A DNA stretch of 20,244 bases from Silene noctiflora (lineage: Eukaryota; Streptophyta; Magnoliopsida; Caryophyllales; Caryophyllaceae): assembly GCA_009801015.1 (NCBI GenBank), contig VHZZ01004489.1, forward strand, positions 28,836-49,079, given 5' to 3'. Below, piece by piece: positions 8,907 to 19,664 of the stretch. Under the pieces are notes generated by a model. The model made no database searches. It saw only the letters and a program-made list of their open reading frames with translations, and had not been told where the DNA came from. A program made the position numbers and the translations under genes. Each line of letters opens with the position of its first letter. Position 1 is the first letter of the stretch.

Positions 8907-10817
8907 TGTGAACCCCCGCGATAAAGCGGAATATTATACGAGTTAAAAATTGCGGAAATTATGAACTTTTTGAAACATTTTAAGTCAAAATGCAAGAGTT
9001 CAGTAACATAAATAAAACGAGAGTAAAGAGTACGCAAATCTTAGGTTATACAAACTAAGATAGTCGAATGAGGAAAAGATATCCCACGAATAAACAAGTT
9101 TATGGGTAGGCAAGTCTAGCAAAATATGTAAACAACTCCAAGGGTCAAGTACTCGTTAGCTCACACGTCTTCCAACCCACAAAAGCTTCAACACAAACCT
9201 GTCATTCAGGTAAACATGAACGCCACATTCAGTGGGGAGTAAATCAGGGTTCTCTTAGCCACATTTAGACAAAATGAAAATAATTAGAAACTCAAATAAG
9301 CAAGTATATCAAATACAATATAAATAACTTGAAAAATAAAGAACATGATATCATACATGATGAATGAGATAGAAATGCAAGATATAAAGAGATGAACATA
9401 TTCGAAGCATAATCAATATACATAACTCGAATATGGAATCATAGAGATAACAAGAATAATTACTCAAGCACGGATTCTAATGAGAAATGGCATATGCTCT
9501 TATTCAAGTCACATAACAAGCTCTTACTACTCTAGACACAATTCCTCTCGGGAGGACGACTAGCTAAGTACGTTCCTAGTCTAAACCTGGCGAGACTCTT
9601 GGGATAAGCATTTTACGATTGGACATGCGATAAACGTTTCGCACCCAAAACGCAATCGACAGAATGGAAGTCGAGTATCCTGTATCGGCAGAACAGCCCG
9701 AAGGAGGCGGAAATGGATTGAGATAAACCCATACATGCCAAAACAACACAAGTAGGGCGTAAATCAAGTGACACAGGAATATATATAGCATCATGTCAAT
9801 TTCATAAGAATACAACTTCTCTCAAGTAATTACATACAATAAGGCGTTCATACTTGAATGAGATAATTAAATGAAAACGAATGAATTATAACTCATACAT
9901 GAATATTCCACAACATTTCATGTAAATAAAACATATTTGAACCATAAAATGTTTTACACCATTTGTCCTCAATTCAAACAAACTCAAACTAACAACTTCA
10001 TGACATAATTAAACACAATGATCAAGCATGAATAAGACAGTTTCAACATCCAACACAAACATATAACTTCAAGACATGAATTTATTCATCCAAACATGTG
10101 ATAAAAGCATAACAAACTTCATACTAGATCCATATTGCACAAACACAATAAAAGTTCCAACTTTAACATTCATATGACATAATTAACACATAAAACACAT
10201 AATTTTGACATAAATGTCGAGTAACCTATCACCGTTACGTTTTTGCATTTCTAGTCTTCTAAAGTCTCGTCAATCTCGAAGCAATCCGCGTCCGGATCTC
10301 CAAAGACGCTTCCTAAACAACAAATTCAAATAAATTAAGTCAATTAGAAAGACGAAATTTAGGGAAGCTGAGAAAGGACTAGACTTTATTACTTGGAAAG
10401 ATGGAGAACGGGAAAAGAGGAAGAATGGCGCTAAAATGGGACGATTTGGTGGAGAAATGAGTGACTTATGCAAGTTCTAAACTTTCAAGAGAAAATGGTG
10501 TTTAATGGAGATGGAGGAAGAAGAGTTTTCAGATTTTTATGAATGAGGAAAAAGAAGTTGAAGAGTTTGTGTAGGGGAAATGGTAGTAAATAGGCTCATT
10601 AACAAGCTTAGGCCCAAAGCAACTCATTTTGAGTCGGTTTTTGCTACAAATATGCCTCAAGGTTACTATACACTTGAGACATAAATTATTATCATATTTG
10701 TAAATATTATACTTTTAGAATTATATTTTTGCCTAAAATAATTTTGAAAACATAATTAGCCTTAATTAAAATATTAAAATATTTTAAGACTATAAACGAA
10801 AAATCGCGGGTGTTACA
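8907..10817 (-). mobile_element. Solo LTR (Ty3/gypsy type likely), 1,911 bp
   Basis: The segment begins TGTGAACCCCCGCGAT and ends ATCGCGGGTGTTACA, so it has TG...CA ends and 15-16 bp near-matching inverted termini. The flanks are AGGAA (8902-8906) and TGGAA (10818-10822), a 5-bp target duplication with one mismatch. Read on the minus strand it starts TGTAACACCCGCG, a common start for plant gypsy LTRs, hence the strand. No second LTR or internal region is present. It looks like a whole solo LTR, younger than the repeat it interrupts. Confidence 0.6.
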
Positions 10818-10952
10818 TGGAAAGCCAAGCAAATACGAATACAAAAAAATAATATAATTTACAAAAGCAAAACATCTAATTTATGACATAAAGATGCTCA
10901 AAAGAAGTTTTAAAATAAAAGAAACGAAAGAGATGAAAGAAATAAAATAAAA

Positions 10953-11328
10953 GAGTAAATTGATAAACAGTACCAATATAAGGACCTATTTTTAAAAAAA
11001 GTACCAACATAATCAATAATTCATAATCAATACCAAAATATTAACTTTTATCTACGAATAGTACCAAGTAGCCTTAAAATTTCATCTTAACCTACTAGAT
11101 AAAGTCCAAGAAACCATCATTTAAGTACAAATCTCGACTTACCCACTTCAAAACTCCCTCTCTTAGATGAAAGCACATGTAAAGTAATAAAAAAACTGGA
11201 GTAAGAAGGCGACTTGGTACTATTTGTAGATAAAAGTTATTATTTTGGTACTGTTTACGAATTATTGATTATGTTGGTACTGTTTATCAAAAAGGGTCTT
11301 TATATTGGTACTGTTTATCAATTTACTC
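10953..11328. mobile_element. MITE with 123-bp terminal inverted repeats (Mutator-like?)
   Basis: The left arm (10953-11075) and the right arm (11206-11328, reverse complement) align without gaps at about 90% identity by hand. The outer 29 bases, starting GAGTAAATTGATAAACAG, are identical. Each arm carries several AGTACCAA-type subterminal motifs. The flanks are AAAATAAAA on both sides (10944-10952 and 11329-11337), a perfect 9-bp match that fits Mutator target duplications, though low complexity weakens this. The 130-bp centre has no coding sequence. Confidence 0.8.
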
Positions 11329-11337
11329 AAAATAAAA

Positions 11338-12000
11338 TAAAGATTTAAAAGAATAAATTTGAAATATTGGATTTATGTGATAAATACGTTAAAACGATTA
11401 ATAAAGAAAATAAGCGAATTATGTCAAGGCGAGCTGAGTTCAGGGGCAGAAACCAACTCGAAACAGGCGCAGCAGATGATGCGTCCTCTGAAAGGGGCAC
11501 AACAATCACTAAATAAAGAATTAAAAGATTTCTGCGGTTTGATTAGGAAATAGGGATGATATTAGACTTCCTTACTCCGCAAGGCTAGATATTTCGTGGA
11601 AATTTATAATAAAATAATTTTTAGCGCAAATTTCCAGAATATTCTGACTCGGACTAAGACGATTTTTAGAAAATGAAGACGGTTTTTGACCCGGACTCCA
11701 AATGAACTCTAATAACTGTCAAAACGATCGTATTGCCACGTAAATGATAACCAAGGGGTTTTCACGACTGTCTGAGATACCACTTGTCGACGGATTTACG
11801 AGACGTCATAAAATTGCAATGTATGCTAAACATGTGGCCCAATCATTACTGGGTGGTTGGCGGGAGGTGCAGAAATGAGGTATCTACAGAGCCCCCACTT
11901 TGATTGAGACTTGGACAAGGCAAAAGTCAAATTATATTCCATAGGTCAATCGAAGATTACAACCTGATGACTATGGCGATGCGAGACGCCTTAAGGAGAC
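11338..12000 (+). mobile_element. LTR-like fossil with GGCGCAGCA motif
   Basis: This non-coding tract contains GGCGCAGCAGATGATGCGTC at 11466-11485 and, near its end, a GTGCAGAAATGAGG...TCTACAGAGCCCCC junction-like phrase (about 11867-11897). Related motifs recur near 12785-12833 and 17048-17067, pointing to repeated copies of one retroelement family, probably Ty3/gypsy Tat/Ogre-like. No intact ends could be fixed. It is old and broken. Confidence 0.35.
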
Positions 12001-12244
12001 TGAACCGAGGACCTGTCATCGGGATCAATTTACAGTCTGTCAACTATCAGGGAGGGTCGTTTAAACTCCATTAGACTACATAGGGAAACTCTCTAGCCAT
12101 AAGAAGGAACCATAGCTGAGACCACCTAAAGGAAAACTGCAAGGCGGAAGATCGAACATCTCGAACTCCGTGGAAAAACTTGAGATTGAAAAGAAAAGGC
12201 ATGACGTTCTGAGGAACCGAAGGGGACAATAACATTGAGGGCAG

Positions 12245-12440
12245 CAGGACACTTCGTACAACTGCTGAAGAAATTTGCTTGACAGGCAAAAGGACACTAT
12301 GTAGAACTACTGGAGAAGCAAAAGCAGGACACTCTGTAGAACTGTTAAAGAAGAATCGGCGTGACATGCATCAGGACACTCTGTAGAACTACTGGAGAAG
12401 TAAAAGCAGGACACTCTGTAGAACCGCTTGAAGAAGAATC
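12245..12440 (+). repeat. Tandem repeat, about 82-bp unit made of two half-units
   Basis: AGGACAC begins at 12246, 12291, 12326, 12373 and 12408, so the spacing alternates 45, 35, 47, 35. Each copy continues TCTGTAGAACT or similar, then ACTGGAGAAG or GAAGAAGAATCGGC. This gives about 2.5 copies of an 82-bp unit, itself an old duplication of a shorter one. Minus-strand open frames across it with repeated ECPAFASPVV/SVLL phrases are a by-product of the repeat. Confidence 0.75.
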
Positions 12441-13538
12441 GGCTTGTGTCGGTATCAAGCGAAGTCTTAATAGGCGAACATACGTCGGGAACAATTTCTG
12501 GGAAGACAAACGTAAACTCGAGCCTGGAAAATCTACTGGTAAGAACATAAGACTTGACTTGACTTGAAAAACTTGATTGTCGCTGGGGAGATAAAATAAG
12601 TTGAGCATTTACGAGATAATATCCTCATAGAGATGACTAAATAATCGATACTCCGAGATCAAAACTCATGAGAAAAACATCTCAGATATAATAAACGCGA
12701 GGAATAGATCCGCGGATTAACGAATTCATAACGAAATCGAAAAAAAGCGAAATGGAACGTTGCCGAGAAGCCAGCTGAGGAAGAGGCGCAGCTGAGATAT
12801 CGCCCAAGGAGGAGGCCCAGCATTTGCTGCGCTCTCTCCCGAGCTCGTCCAAGTTTACTAAACCGAAACTTAGCGCGAGTTTATGTTTTATTTCAAAACA
12901 AAATTTCTTCGACTCCCTTTGCAAAGAACTCAAAAATCATCATGAAATTTTGATCAAATATCGCCATAAATAATGACTAATCCAGGTATGCATCTCGTAT
13001 TTGAATTTGTTTGCGTTTGTACCTTGAACTAGAGGTAGAAAATCAGGGTTTATGGAGCCTAATAACTCGAAAATTTGACACAAATGCGCCAAACGGGGTT
13101 GCCTTATTAGAAATGTGTAATTGACCATGCTAGGAGCACAACCATATCTCTATCTTGAAATTTCATAAACCATAGAGAAATTTAGGCTAAAATGAGACGG
13201 TTTCATATTAAAACACCTGGATGGCTGGAAAATGACCCAAAACATATCGGAAATTGATGAAACTTGATGTTTTGGAATCCTTGGATTCTGGTTAAACTTG
13301 CTATCATGTTGAATTTTTGATTTGCTACTGCGCCTTCGGGACAATTTTCCTAGTAGAGAGCATGCTTTTTAGGCGAAATGCTGTCGAAATTCCGAATCGT
13401 CGTCGATGTTAGGCTTTACTTAGATACGTAGAAACACGACTTGAACATATACATCAAATTGCTTTAAGATGCGCTTTGAAAGCGAGCTGAAATGGACCTA
13501 AAATGACTCTTTTTGGCTTTTTTTGGACTATTTTGCAG
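12441..13538 (+). mobile_element. LTR-like / leader repeat tract before the PMD-like gene
   Basis: GGCGCAGCTGAG at 12785 and GGCCCAGCATTTGCTGCGC at 12813 repeat the motif seen at 11466, and ATATAATAAACG upstream of it (about 12687) matches a phrase near 16920. The rest is non-coding and ends in a T-rich tract with TTTTGCAG at 13531-13538, a good splice acceptor for the next block. Old retroelement-derived DNA, ends unknown. Confidence 0.35.
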
Positions 13539-16335
13539 AGACATACGATTGACTTCGGAACGAGACGATCCCATGGACATGGACTTCGAACCTGGTGTTG
13601 CTCTCGTACTACATACGGGTACTCTGGAGGGTGGAGATGTGAAATACATGGAGGTTCCAAGAAGAGCATAACGCGAGGAGGGGCGGACGTCAGGTTGCCC
13701 GAGCTCCGATGTGGGATGAGAAATGGGATGGAAAACATCTCATTTGGGCGGATGAGAGCCACTTGTCGTATATCACGGCTAGAGGCATGTTGGTTACCTT
13801 GGTTTTCTCTTGAACCTAAGCTTTAATTTCCTTTTTTTTTCGTTTATGTTTAATGAATTGATTGAAGAGGATGTGATGTACGATTTAAAAAGTTGTAGGA
13901 GGCTGGCAACATGATGTCCTTCTCAGGGTACACGACGATGATGGGTTCCTTTGATAAGTTATCATAGGAAGAGAAGGCAATAATTGACCGTGGCGCCTTC
14001 GGAGCCTTAACGAGGACTTTGCGGGAGATCAAAAGGAAGAAGATCCAGGCCAACATGTGCCTGATCCGCGCCTTCTTGGATCGATTTTAGGATACAACCT
14101 CGACATTTTATATGCCTTTTTGTGAAATTGGGTTTACTTTAGAGGACTTTGGCATGATTTATGGCCTGCCTTATGGAGAGGAGCCGATGGTGTGTCCCGA
14201 GACAGCTGTGCGAGTCGAACCGGCTGACGCCAGGAGATTGATAGGTTGAAATTTGGCCAAGGTCGCGGCTAGGGTACGCAGCCGTTCCTAGTTCTTATAT
14301 CAAAGATTACTTTGATGGTAAGACTCCTACGAGAGTGCAGATGATTGCGCATGGTGGAGAGTTGCCTCCTTCGCCGTGCACGGTTGAGCAAAGTGCTTGG
14401 TTTTGTCTTTGGTAGTTCTTGTCCGCCATTTACTTTAGAGACAAGGGAGAGAGGCTGTCGACGAAGCTCTTTTACCATCTTGCTGAGTTGAGTGGACCCA
14501 AGACATTTGGACTGGGTCACTCCCAGCGTTGTTGTTCTCACACAGTACATGAGAGCTATAGTCCGTCCCGAGCTGATCGAGAGAGGGGCCTCTCCCACTA
14601 CAGTTGGTCCGGGACTCATCTTAGAAGTACATCTTATCCTTTTTTATTTTATTTTCTTGAGTTATATAACTTGAAAGCTTGAATATAATGGATGAACATC
14701 GCACTCGAGAACTTGAAATGACTTAACTCTCTATAAGAATAAAGAACTTGATAAAAGAAATAAAAAAAAATGGCTTCGTAAATGAATGATCATTTAAAAT
14801 CTCGAAGTGAAATGATGATTATAAGGCTCTTTATATGAATAAAGGACTTTGGAAATGAAAAAAAAAGAAAGATCATGAATAATCATTTGGCCAATAAACG
14901 AAAGATCGTGTAAATGAGATAAGAAATTGTAGCAAACGAAGGATCGTGTAAATGAAACTAGAAATTTTAGCAAATGAAGAATCATTTGACCGATTAAAGA
15001 AAGAATGTGTAAATGAAATTATAAATTTTAGTAAATGAAGAATCATTTGACCAATAAACGAAAGATCGTGTAATCTTATCCCTTTTGTGTGAAAAAGCCT
15101 GGGTTTACTCGTACTTCACCGGCTTTGCTCTTGTGAGAGAGGCGAACGTGGCCATGAAGTATCTGCTGGTGAGGGAATAGATTATCTGTCGGTAGAAGAA
15201 CCAGCGGTCTTCTTACGACACTTGTAGGAGGAACGTCAACGCTCTGAAGCTTGATAACGTAAGAAAATGCCTTTTATTCTCTGCTTTCTTCTTTCTATTT
15301 CTTTCGCTACTTTGCTTTGCTTTCGAAACCATCTCCAATCCTAACTTCGTTTAGTGAACACCGAGGCCTTGAAAGACCTACATAGGGGCCCCGTCATTCT
15401 CAGGCCTACGAGCTCGAGAAGGCTGCTTTTAGTGACACCCATAGGGCCTGTTTAGTACTTGGGTGAGCACTTGGCTCGACACTGTCTTCGTGACACCTTT
15501 GTATTTCTCATCGATTCTCCAAAGACGATGTTTAGAGTGCCTTATGCGGAAGAGAGGACGACGAACCTGGCTGGGTCGAGTGGTGACGCTCTCTTTCTTC
15601 CCGACCAGGAGTACTCCGAGTTTGTACAGAGACAAATGGCTTACTGGCTGATCGTGGTAAGCATTTGTCTTATTTTCTTTGAAATATTATGCATTTTTAC
15701 TCCTATTTTTGAAATAGCAGAAGCTGATGATTACTTGAATTGATAGCATATTGATGTTGCGAGCGTCGAGCTCCTAGCTTTTCCTAAGCCATTATAATAC
15801 TCGAGGACAGCTGGTACAACGGTGTCGACTATAGTTTTGTCTTTTCCTAAGACGGTGACAGAGGCTGGACACTATGAGTGGCAGCACGTTGTGGAGAGAG
15901 TAAGTCCCCAATTTGTACTTATCTCCTTATTTTCTTCTTTTTCCTTATATATAAACATGTATATAATCCATGCAAAATGTAGGTGACGACGTCGAGACAC
16001 GCCGAGCTATGGCGGATGACTAACCAACTATGAGCGACAACTGTGGAGGCGCTCTCTGGCGGCTTTGGAGGACATATATGAACCTTTCTCTTTGTAGAAA
16101 TTTGTATTTCATTGGTACTTGTAATTCATTCTTTATCATTCCACTTTATCATTTTGTTTTGACTTGCAGCGGCAGTGTGAGCTGGAGTCCGAGTTGGCAC
16201 GGTCACGGGTGAAGACGACTCTTCTTGATAAGGAGATCGAGGTCCGAGATGCTGACATTGTCATCCTGGGGGCGAGAGTTACTGACCTTTGAGAGCATTT
16301 GGCCTTATTTGAGCGTGGTCATGTAGATTTGTAGA
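13539..16335 (+). pseudogene. Broken plant-mobile-domain-like gene, multi-exon, probably transposon cargo
   Basis: Exon-like blocks run at 13539-13800, 13869-14626, about 15090-15258, 15355-15656, 15747-15899, 15983-16090 and 16170-16335, several bounded by good splice sites (GTAAG after 15258, 15656 and 15899). Recognisable pieces are KHLIWADESHLSYITARGM (near 13725), FYMPFCEIGFTLEDFGMIY (near 14107; compare the H-x-P-x-GE-x-T-x-TL-x-D start of the PMD), AWVYSYFTGF (near 15097) and a final coiled-coil-like QCELESELARSRVKTTLLD. PMD proteins are known from both host genes and plant transposons. LTR-like motifs lie on both sides, so I treat it as a fossil. It is broken in several places and unlikely to make a protein. 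Confidence 0.5.
14875..15076 (+). repeat. Tandem repeat, about 61-bp unit, inside an intron of the PMD-like relic
   Basis: GAATCATTTG(A/G)CC...AAAG(A)TCGTGTAAATGA...AATTTTAGCAAAT recurs. Copies start near 14876, 14938 (lacking its first third), 14976 and 15037. It is AT-rich and non-coding, and lies between the exon-like block ending at 14626 and the one starting near 15090. Confidence 0.65.
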
Positions 16336-17472
16336 TTTCTAAATTTTGATTTTGATCTTGGCCACCGGACACGAGTCCGAGTCTTGTATATAAATTTTGC
16401 CATTTTTTATGCATATATATGAGAGTTCTGCGCGCCTTTTGTTGTTGTTGGATGTACTTTGAAGTGTACCTGCAGGTTAGCTTACGAACAGATTTGGCCA
16501 GGTAATATTCCAGCTGTTATGCCGCCGAAATTCACGTAGAAACATGAAATCCACGCAACAAGCATTTATGCACATTTGGCAAACATGAAAATGATAAATA
16601 CACAAATAATGTACAAATTTGAAAATAGTGATTTCGAAAAAAGTATGGCGTAAATAGAGAAAAATGCAAACTTGACCCGTCACAAAAAAAGAGTCCACAA
16701 ATAAGTGAAATGGGATGTGAATAAAAGAAATGGCACGACGCACGACGAGGAGTGCTACCCCCGAAAATAGAAAGAAAAAACAAATTGGTAAGTGTGACGA
16801 ATAGTCGAAATATGAATTCGATTACGCGATGAAAATGTCTCAAAAAGCGAATCCCGTCCCGGAACGGAAATTCGTAGTCACAAAGGATGAAAACAAGTTA
16901 AAGACATCAAAATTCTCGAATATAATAAACAATTCCTGATAGGAATAGGAAATAATAACAAAAAACGGAATTAGGAAAGAGCTCGAGGCTTGAATGTACA
17001 AATCAGCCCCAGGAAGTGGCGCAATAGGAGTTGTGATCCTTCCTGAAGGCGCAACACATGCTGCGTCAATAGAATTAGAAAAGACGAAAACCTATTTTTA
17101 GGTAATGCACACGATCTATTTTCTTGATAAATTCTTCACAACACCGTAGCATATACTTATAAACTCAAGAAAAATACTTCTCAAATAATGGAAGCTTTTG
17201 AATCCCGAATCAAAAAATAGGTGACCAAATGTACAAATGCCGAGAAGCGTGAGATAAAGGATTTCAACAGCAAGTAAAGGTAATAAAACCCGTCCTTGAT
17301 ACATGTCTTAAATATTGGAATCCGTCGTTGCATGTTTTGCCTTTCCCAAAGGCAAAATTTGTCCTTTCCCCGAAAAAATTGCTGCAATTGGTACGGTGGG
17401 TGGAATGTAGAGAACATTCCGTTTTTTCCTCCTAACTTCTAAGGGTATAAAAATAAATTTAGAAACTTTCTA
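16336..17472 (+). mobile_element. LTR-like repeat tract between the two broken genes
   Basis: After the PMD-like relic there is a 3'-flank-like stretch with a TATATAAATTTTG run near 16390, then AT-rich repeat DNA. GGCGCAACACATGCTGCGTC at 17048-17067 matches the motif at 11466 and 12813, with the same upstream ATATAATAAAC phrase, so this is a third relic of that family in the same orientation. The minus-strand frames at 16477-16843 show no domain. The tract ends at a CTTTCTAG acceptor-like site at 17465-17472. Confidence 0.35.
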
Positions 17473-18330
17473 GGGTTGACTAAAATCGAGGTTAACCGTC
17501 TTGTGACCTCCAAGGGTGTGAGAGTGTACGATTTCGTAGACCGATTCACAGATAGAGATGACTCCACCATATCATATGCCGCAAGTTGTAGGATACTTGA
17601 GTTTTGTCTTCTACATTGCTATCTCTTTAATGGCCATGTCGATTCTGAGATGAGTGGGAATCCTCGTTTCCTTGAAATTGTTGAACAAATAGAGCTGCAC
17701 AACAGCCCAGCTTGCTTGATTTTGGGAGAAACTCTGCTTGGTTTAGATAATAGGAAGGCAAATTGTGATTTTCCTTGTCTTGGGAGTCCTCTCATTTTAC
17801 AAGTAAAATGCCTTGTCCATTATTCTTTTCGTTTTTTTGTCTTTTTTTTTTCGCTTTTTCTGCTTTTTTTTTTTCTCGGACGTGGATTCCACGAGGCTGA
17901 GATGCCTAATTTTTCGACCCTTTCTATAGGTTTGGCTTATAGAAAGGCTACGATTGATCGAGCCCCCAGTTAACGTGATTGGATATCGCTCACGGTTCCT
18001 TATGATCCGAATGAGGCTATTGATGGTTGACTTGACCCGCGTGTGCAACTACTGGGATAACAAGCTAAAAGGTGAGGGAAGAATTTTGATTAGATGGATC
18101 GTTCCATGGTGGCACTTGAAGGCTTTAACGAGAGTGTCAATACTTTATCCTACACGCTCCATTTGTGTTCCAGGCTTGGAGTTCATGATCAATATATTTC
18201 CGGAAAGGGAGTTGAGGCAAGTTGGCTAGAGTCAGAAGATTCCAAAGCTCGATACCGTACCGCAGACACGATTGGTGCACACATCCGACTCATGTCGCGA
18301 ATCGCCCTTAACGAAAGCATTTAGCGATTA
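17473..18330 (+). pseudogene. Broken DUF7745/PMD-like gene with one intron, probably transposon cargo
   Basis: Two exon-like blocks are clear: about 17473-17802, ending at CAA|GTAAAA, and from 17930 after TTTCTATAG; the phases match. Block 1 contains RILEFCLLHCYLF, FLEIVEQIELHN and ILGETLLGLD, which resemble the conserved core (EQI...AETFRSL) of plant DUF7745-type proteins found beside retroelements. Block 2 contains VWLIERLRLIEPPVNV, RWIVPWWHL and INIFPERELRQVG, typical of the second half. The intron has an unusually long, nearly pure pyrimidine tract (about 17818-17878). The gene is broken, with perhaps one or two disruptions visible. Codon use and setting match a transposon passenger; a host PMD relative remains possible. 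Confidence 0.5.
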
Positions 18331-18426
18331 TGGACAAAAGTAGTCTAGTTTAACACCACTTGGAGGTAACTTGTTTATATCCTCTTAGACTTAGTGTGTA
18401 ATACATCATATTTTTGGTCCTAGGTT

Positions 18427-18549
18427 ACTCAGCCGAGTAGGTGGTGTGGTGGTTTTTGTCAGGCATTTGTTTTTTGAGTACTCGATCGAGTATTTAAGCA
18501 CTCTATCGAGTGTAGCGTACTCGGTGGAGTGTCGTGTACTCGACCGAGT
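18427..18549. repeat. Array of five 12-bp palindromes, ACTCGATCGAGT family
   Basis: Copies are at 18427 (ACTCAGCCGAGT), 18480 (ACTCGATCGAGT, perfect palindrome), 18500 (ACTCTATCGAGT), 18519 (ACTCGGTGGAGT) and 18538 (ACTCGACCGAGT). The last four are spaced 20, 19 and 19 bp apart, with diverged spacers between them. Confidence 0.8.
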
Positions 18550-19240
18550 GTTCGGTCCGTTTACATTATTTTCCGCGGTTTGATTAAAGTAACACGGGAA
18601 TCTTATAATTAGGTTTTTATTAACTTAAATCATTTTATTAATCGCTTAAAACACTTTTCACAAAAAGGAGACATCGACATCACTGCGTCCCTTGCTACCT
18701 TCATCATTCCAAGACTAGGGTTCTTCGTTTTTGGGGGTTTTCGCATCTAGCATTCTTTAATCGTCGGGTAAGTCATCTACTTTAGTAATTTTGTTGTTTT
18801 GTTAAGATTAGGCAAACCCTAATTGCGTTATTTGGGGGTTTAGGGTGAATAACAAGTATTTTATGTGATGGTATTGATTGATTGATATCATAATAGGTGA
18901 AAAATTCGTAGATGAGGCTTTCTAGACTTCTTTGTTGTGCTTTTGCTTGGATTATTGTTCAGGTAGGGTTTCCCTACTCAGTTGACTGTGTAATTGGTAT
19001 AAGATGAATTGTGATGGTTTATTGTTGTTATTATTATGATTGAGATTATTGTGTTTGGTTATTGGATGTTGTTGTGGAGCCATTTTCGGGAGATGGTTCC
19101 AACCTCATGTTCGCCTTTTGTGGCTCCCGTCATAAGGGGGATGTGCACATTAATGATCTTGGTTTGCTCGTTGCGATAAGCGGGGATTTTTGTGGTAAGG
19201 TTGCGGTCTCCACCGGCGGTGTGGATTACCTGTTGCAATG

Positions 19241-19284
19241 GGTAACCTGGCAGGGCTACACACCTCGGTGTGTAGTCGGTTACC
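19241..19284 (+). other. Nested hairpin in the LTR-like leader
   Basis: GGTAACC (19241-19247) can pair with GGTTACC (19278-19284), and inside it CTACACAC (19256-19263) pairs perfectly with GTGTGTAG (19268-19275) around a CTCG loop. In all 15 base pairs with an asymmetric internal loop. A structured RNA element in a retroelement leader is the simplest reading. Confidence 0.6.
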
Positions 19285-19664
19285 GGTTACTATGGAGTTT
19301 GGAGGATGGATGTTACATTTTTATTTGGATGTGTATTGGATTATGTTATTGTGATGGTTATATTAGTTATGCAGTTGACTGACCCCGTTTTTGTGTTTTT
19401 AAAATTGTGGTGATCCATTCGAGGATGGTGAGAAGTTGGTTTAGCTGGTAATGGATGTTGATGTATCTTGCAAGACACGGACGGGGCTGAGTCATCACAT
19501 GTTTTGTTATCTGGCTCCTGCTGAGTTTAGATACAGTTGTTTTACAGTTTTGTTGTCACTTTTGGAGTTTTGGGATTTGTATTACTTTTAATACTTGTAA
19601 TCCTTTTACGTTAAAGTTATCTTGTTAAACTTGTTTCATTATGGTTACTATGATGCGTACTGCA

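Larger units (their letters stand above)
18421..19664 (+). mobile_element. LTR-like fossil with palindrome array and hairpin
   Basis: This non-coding tract begins with five ACTCGATCGAGT-type palindromes, runs through GGTTTGATTAAAGTAACACGG and a GGGTTCTTCG leader-like part, and continues into a GC-richer block with a nested hairpin at 19241-19284. The style matches high-copy gypsy LTR/leader sequence I associate with Caryophyllales. The 106-codon open frame at 19062-19382 has no domain and covers the hairpin, so I do not call it. The right edge is sharp, where gag coding sequence starts near 19665. The left edge is near 18421 but uncertain. It is incomplete. Confidence 0.4.

Noticed and set aside
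12071-12608. Minus-strand frames with repeated ECPAF/SVLL phrases as a repeat protein
   Set aside because: The periodicity is the 82-bp DNA tandem repeat; there is no independent coding evidence.
19062-19382. 106-codon open frame as a gene
   Set aside because: It has no recognisable domain and covers a structured non-coding hairpin in an LTR-like tract.
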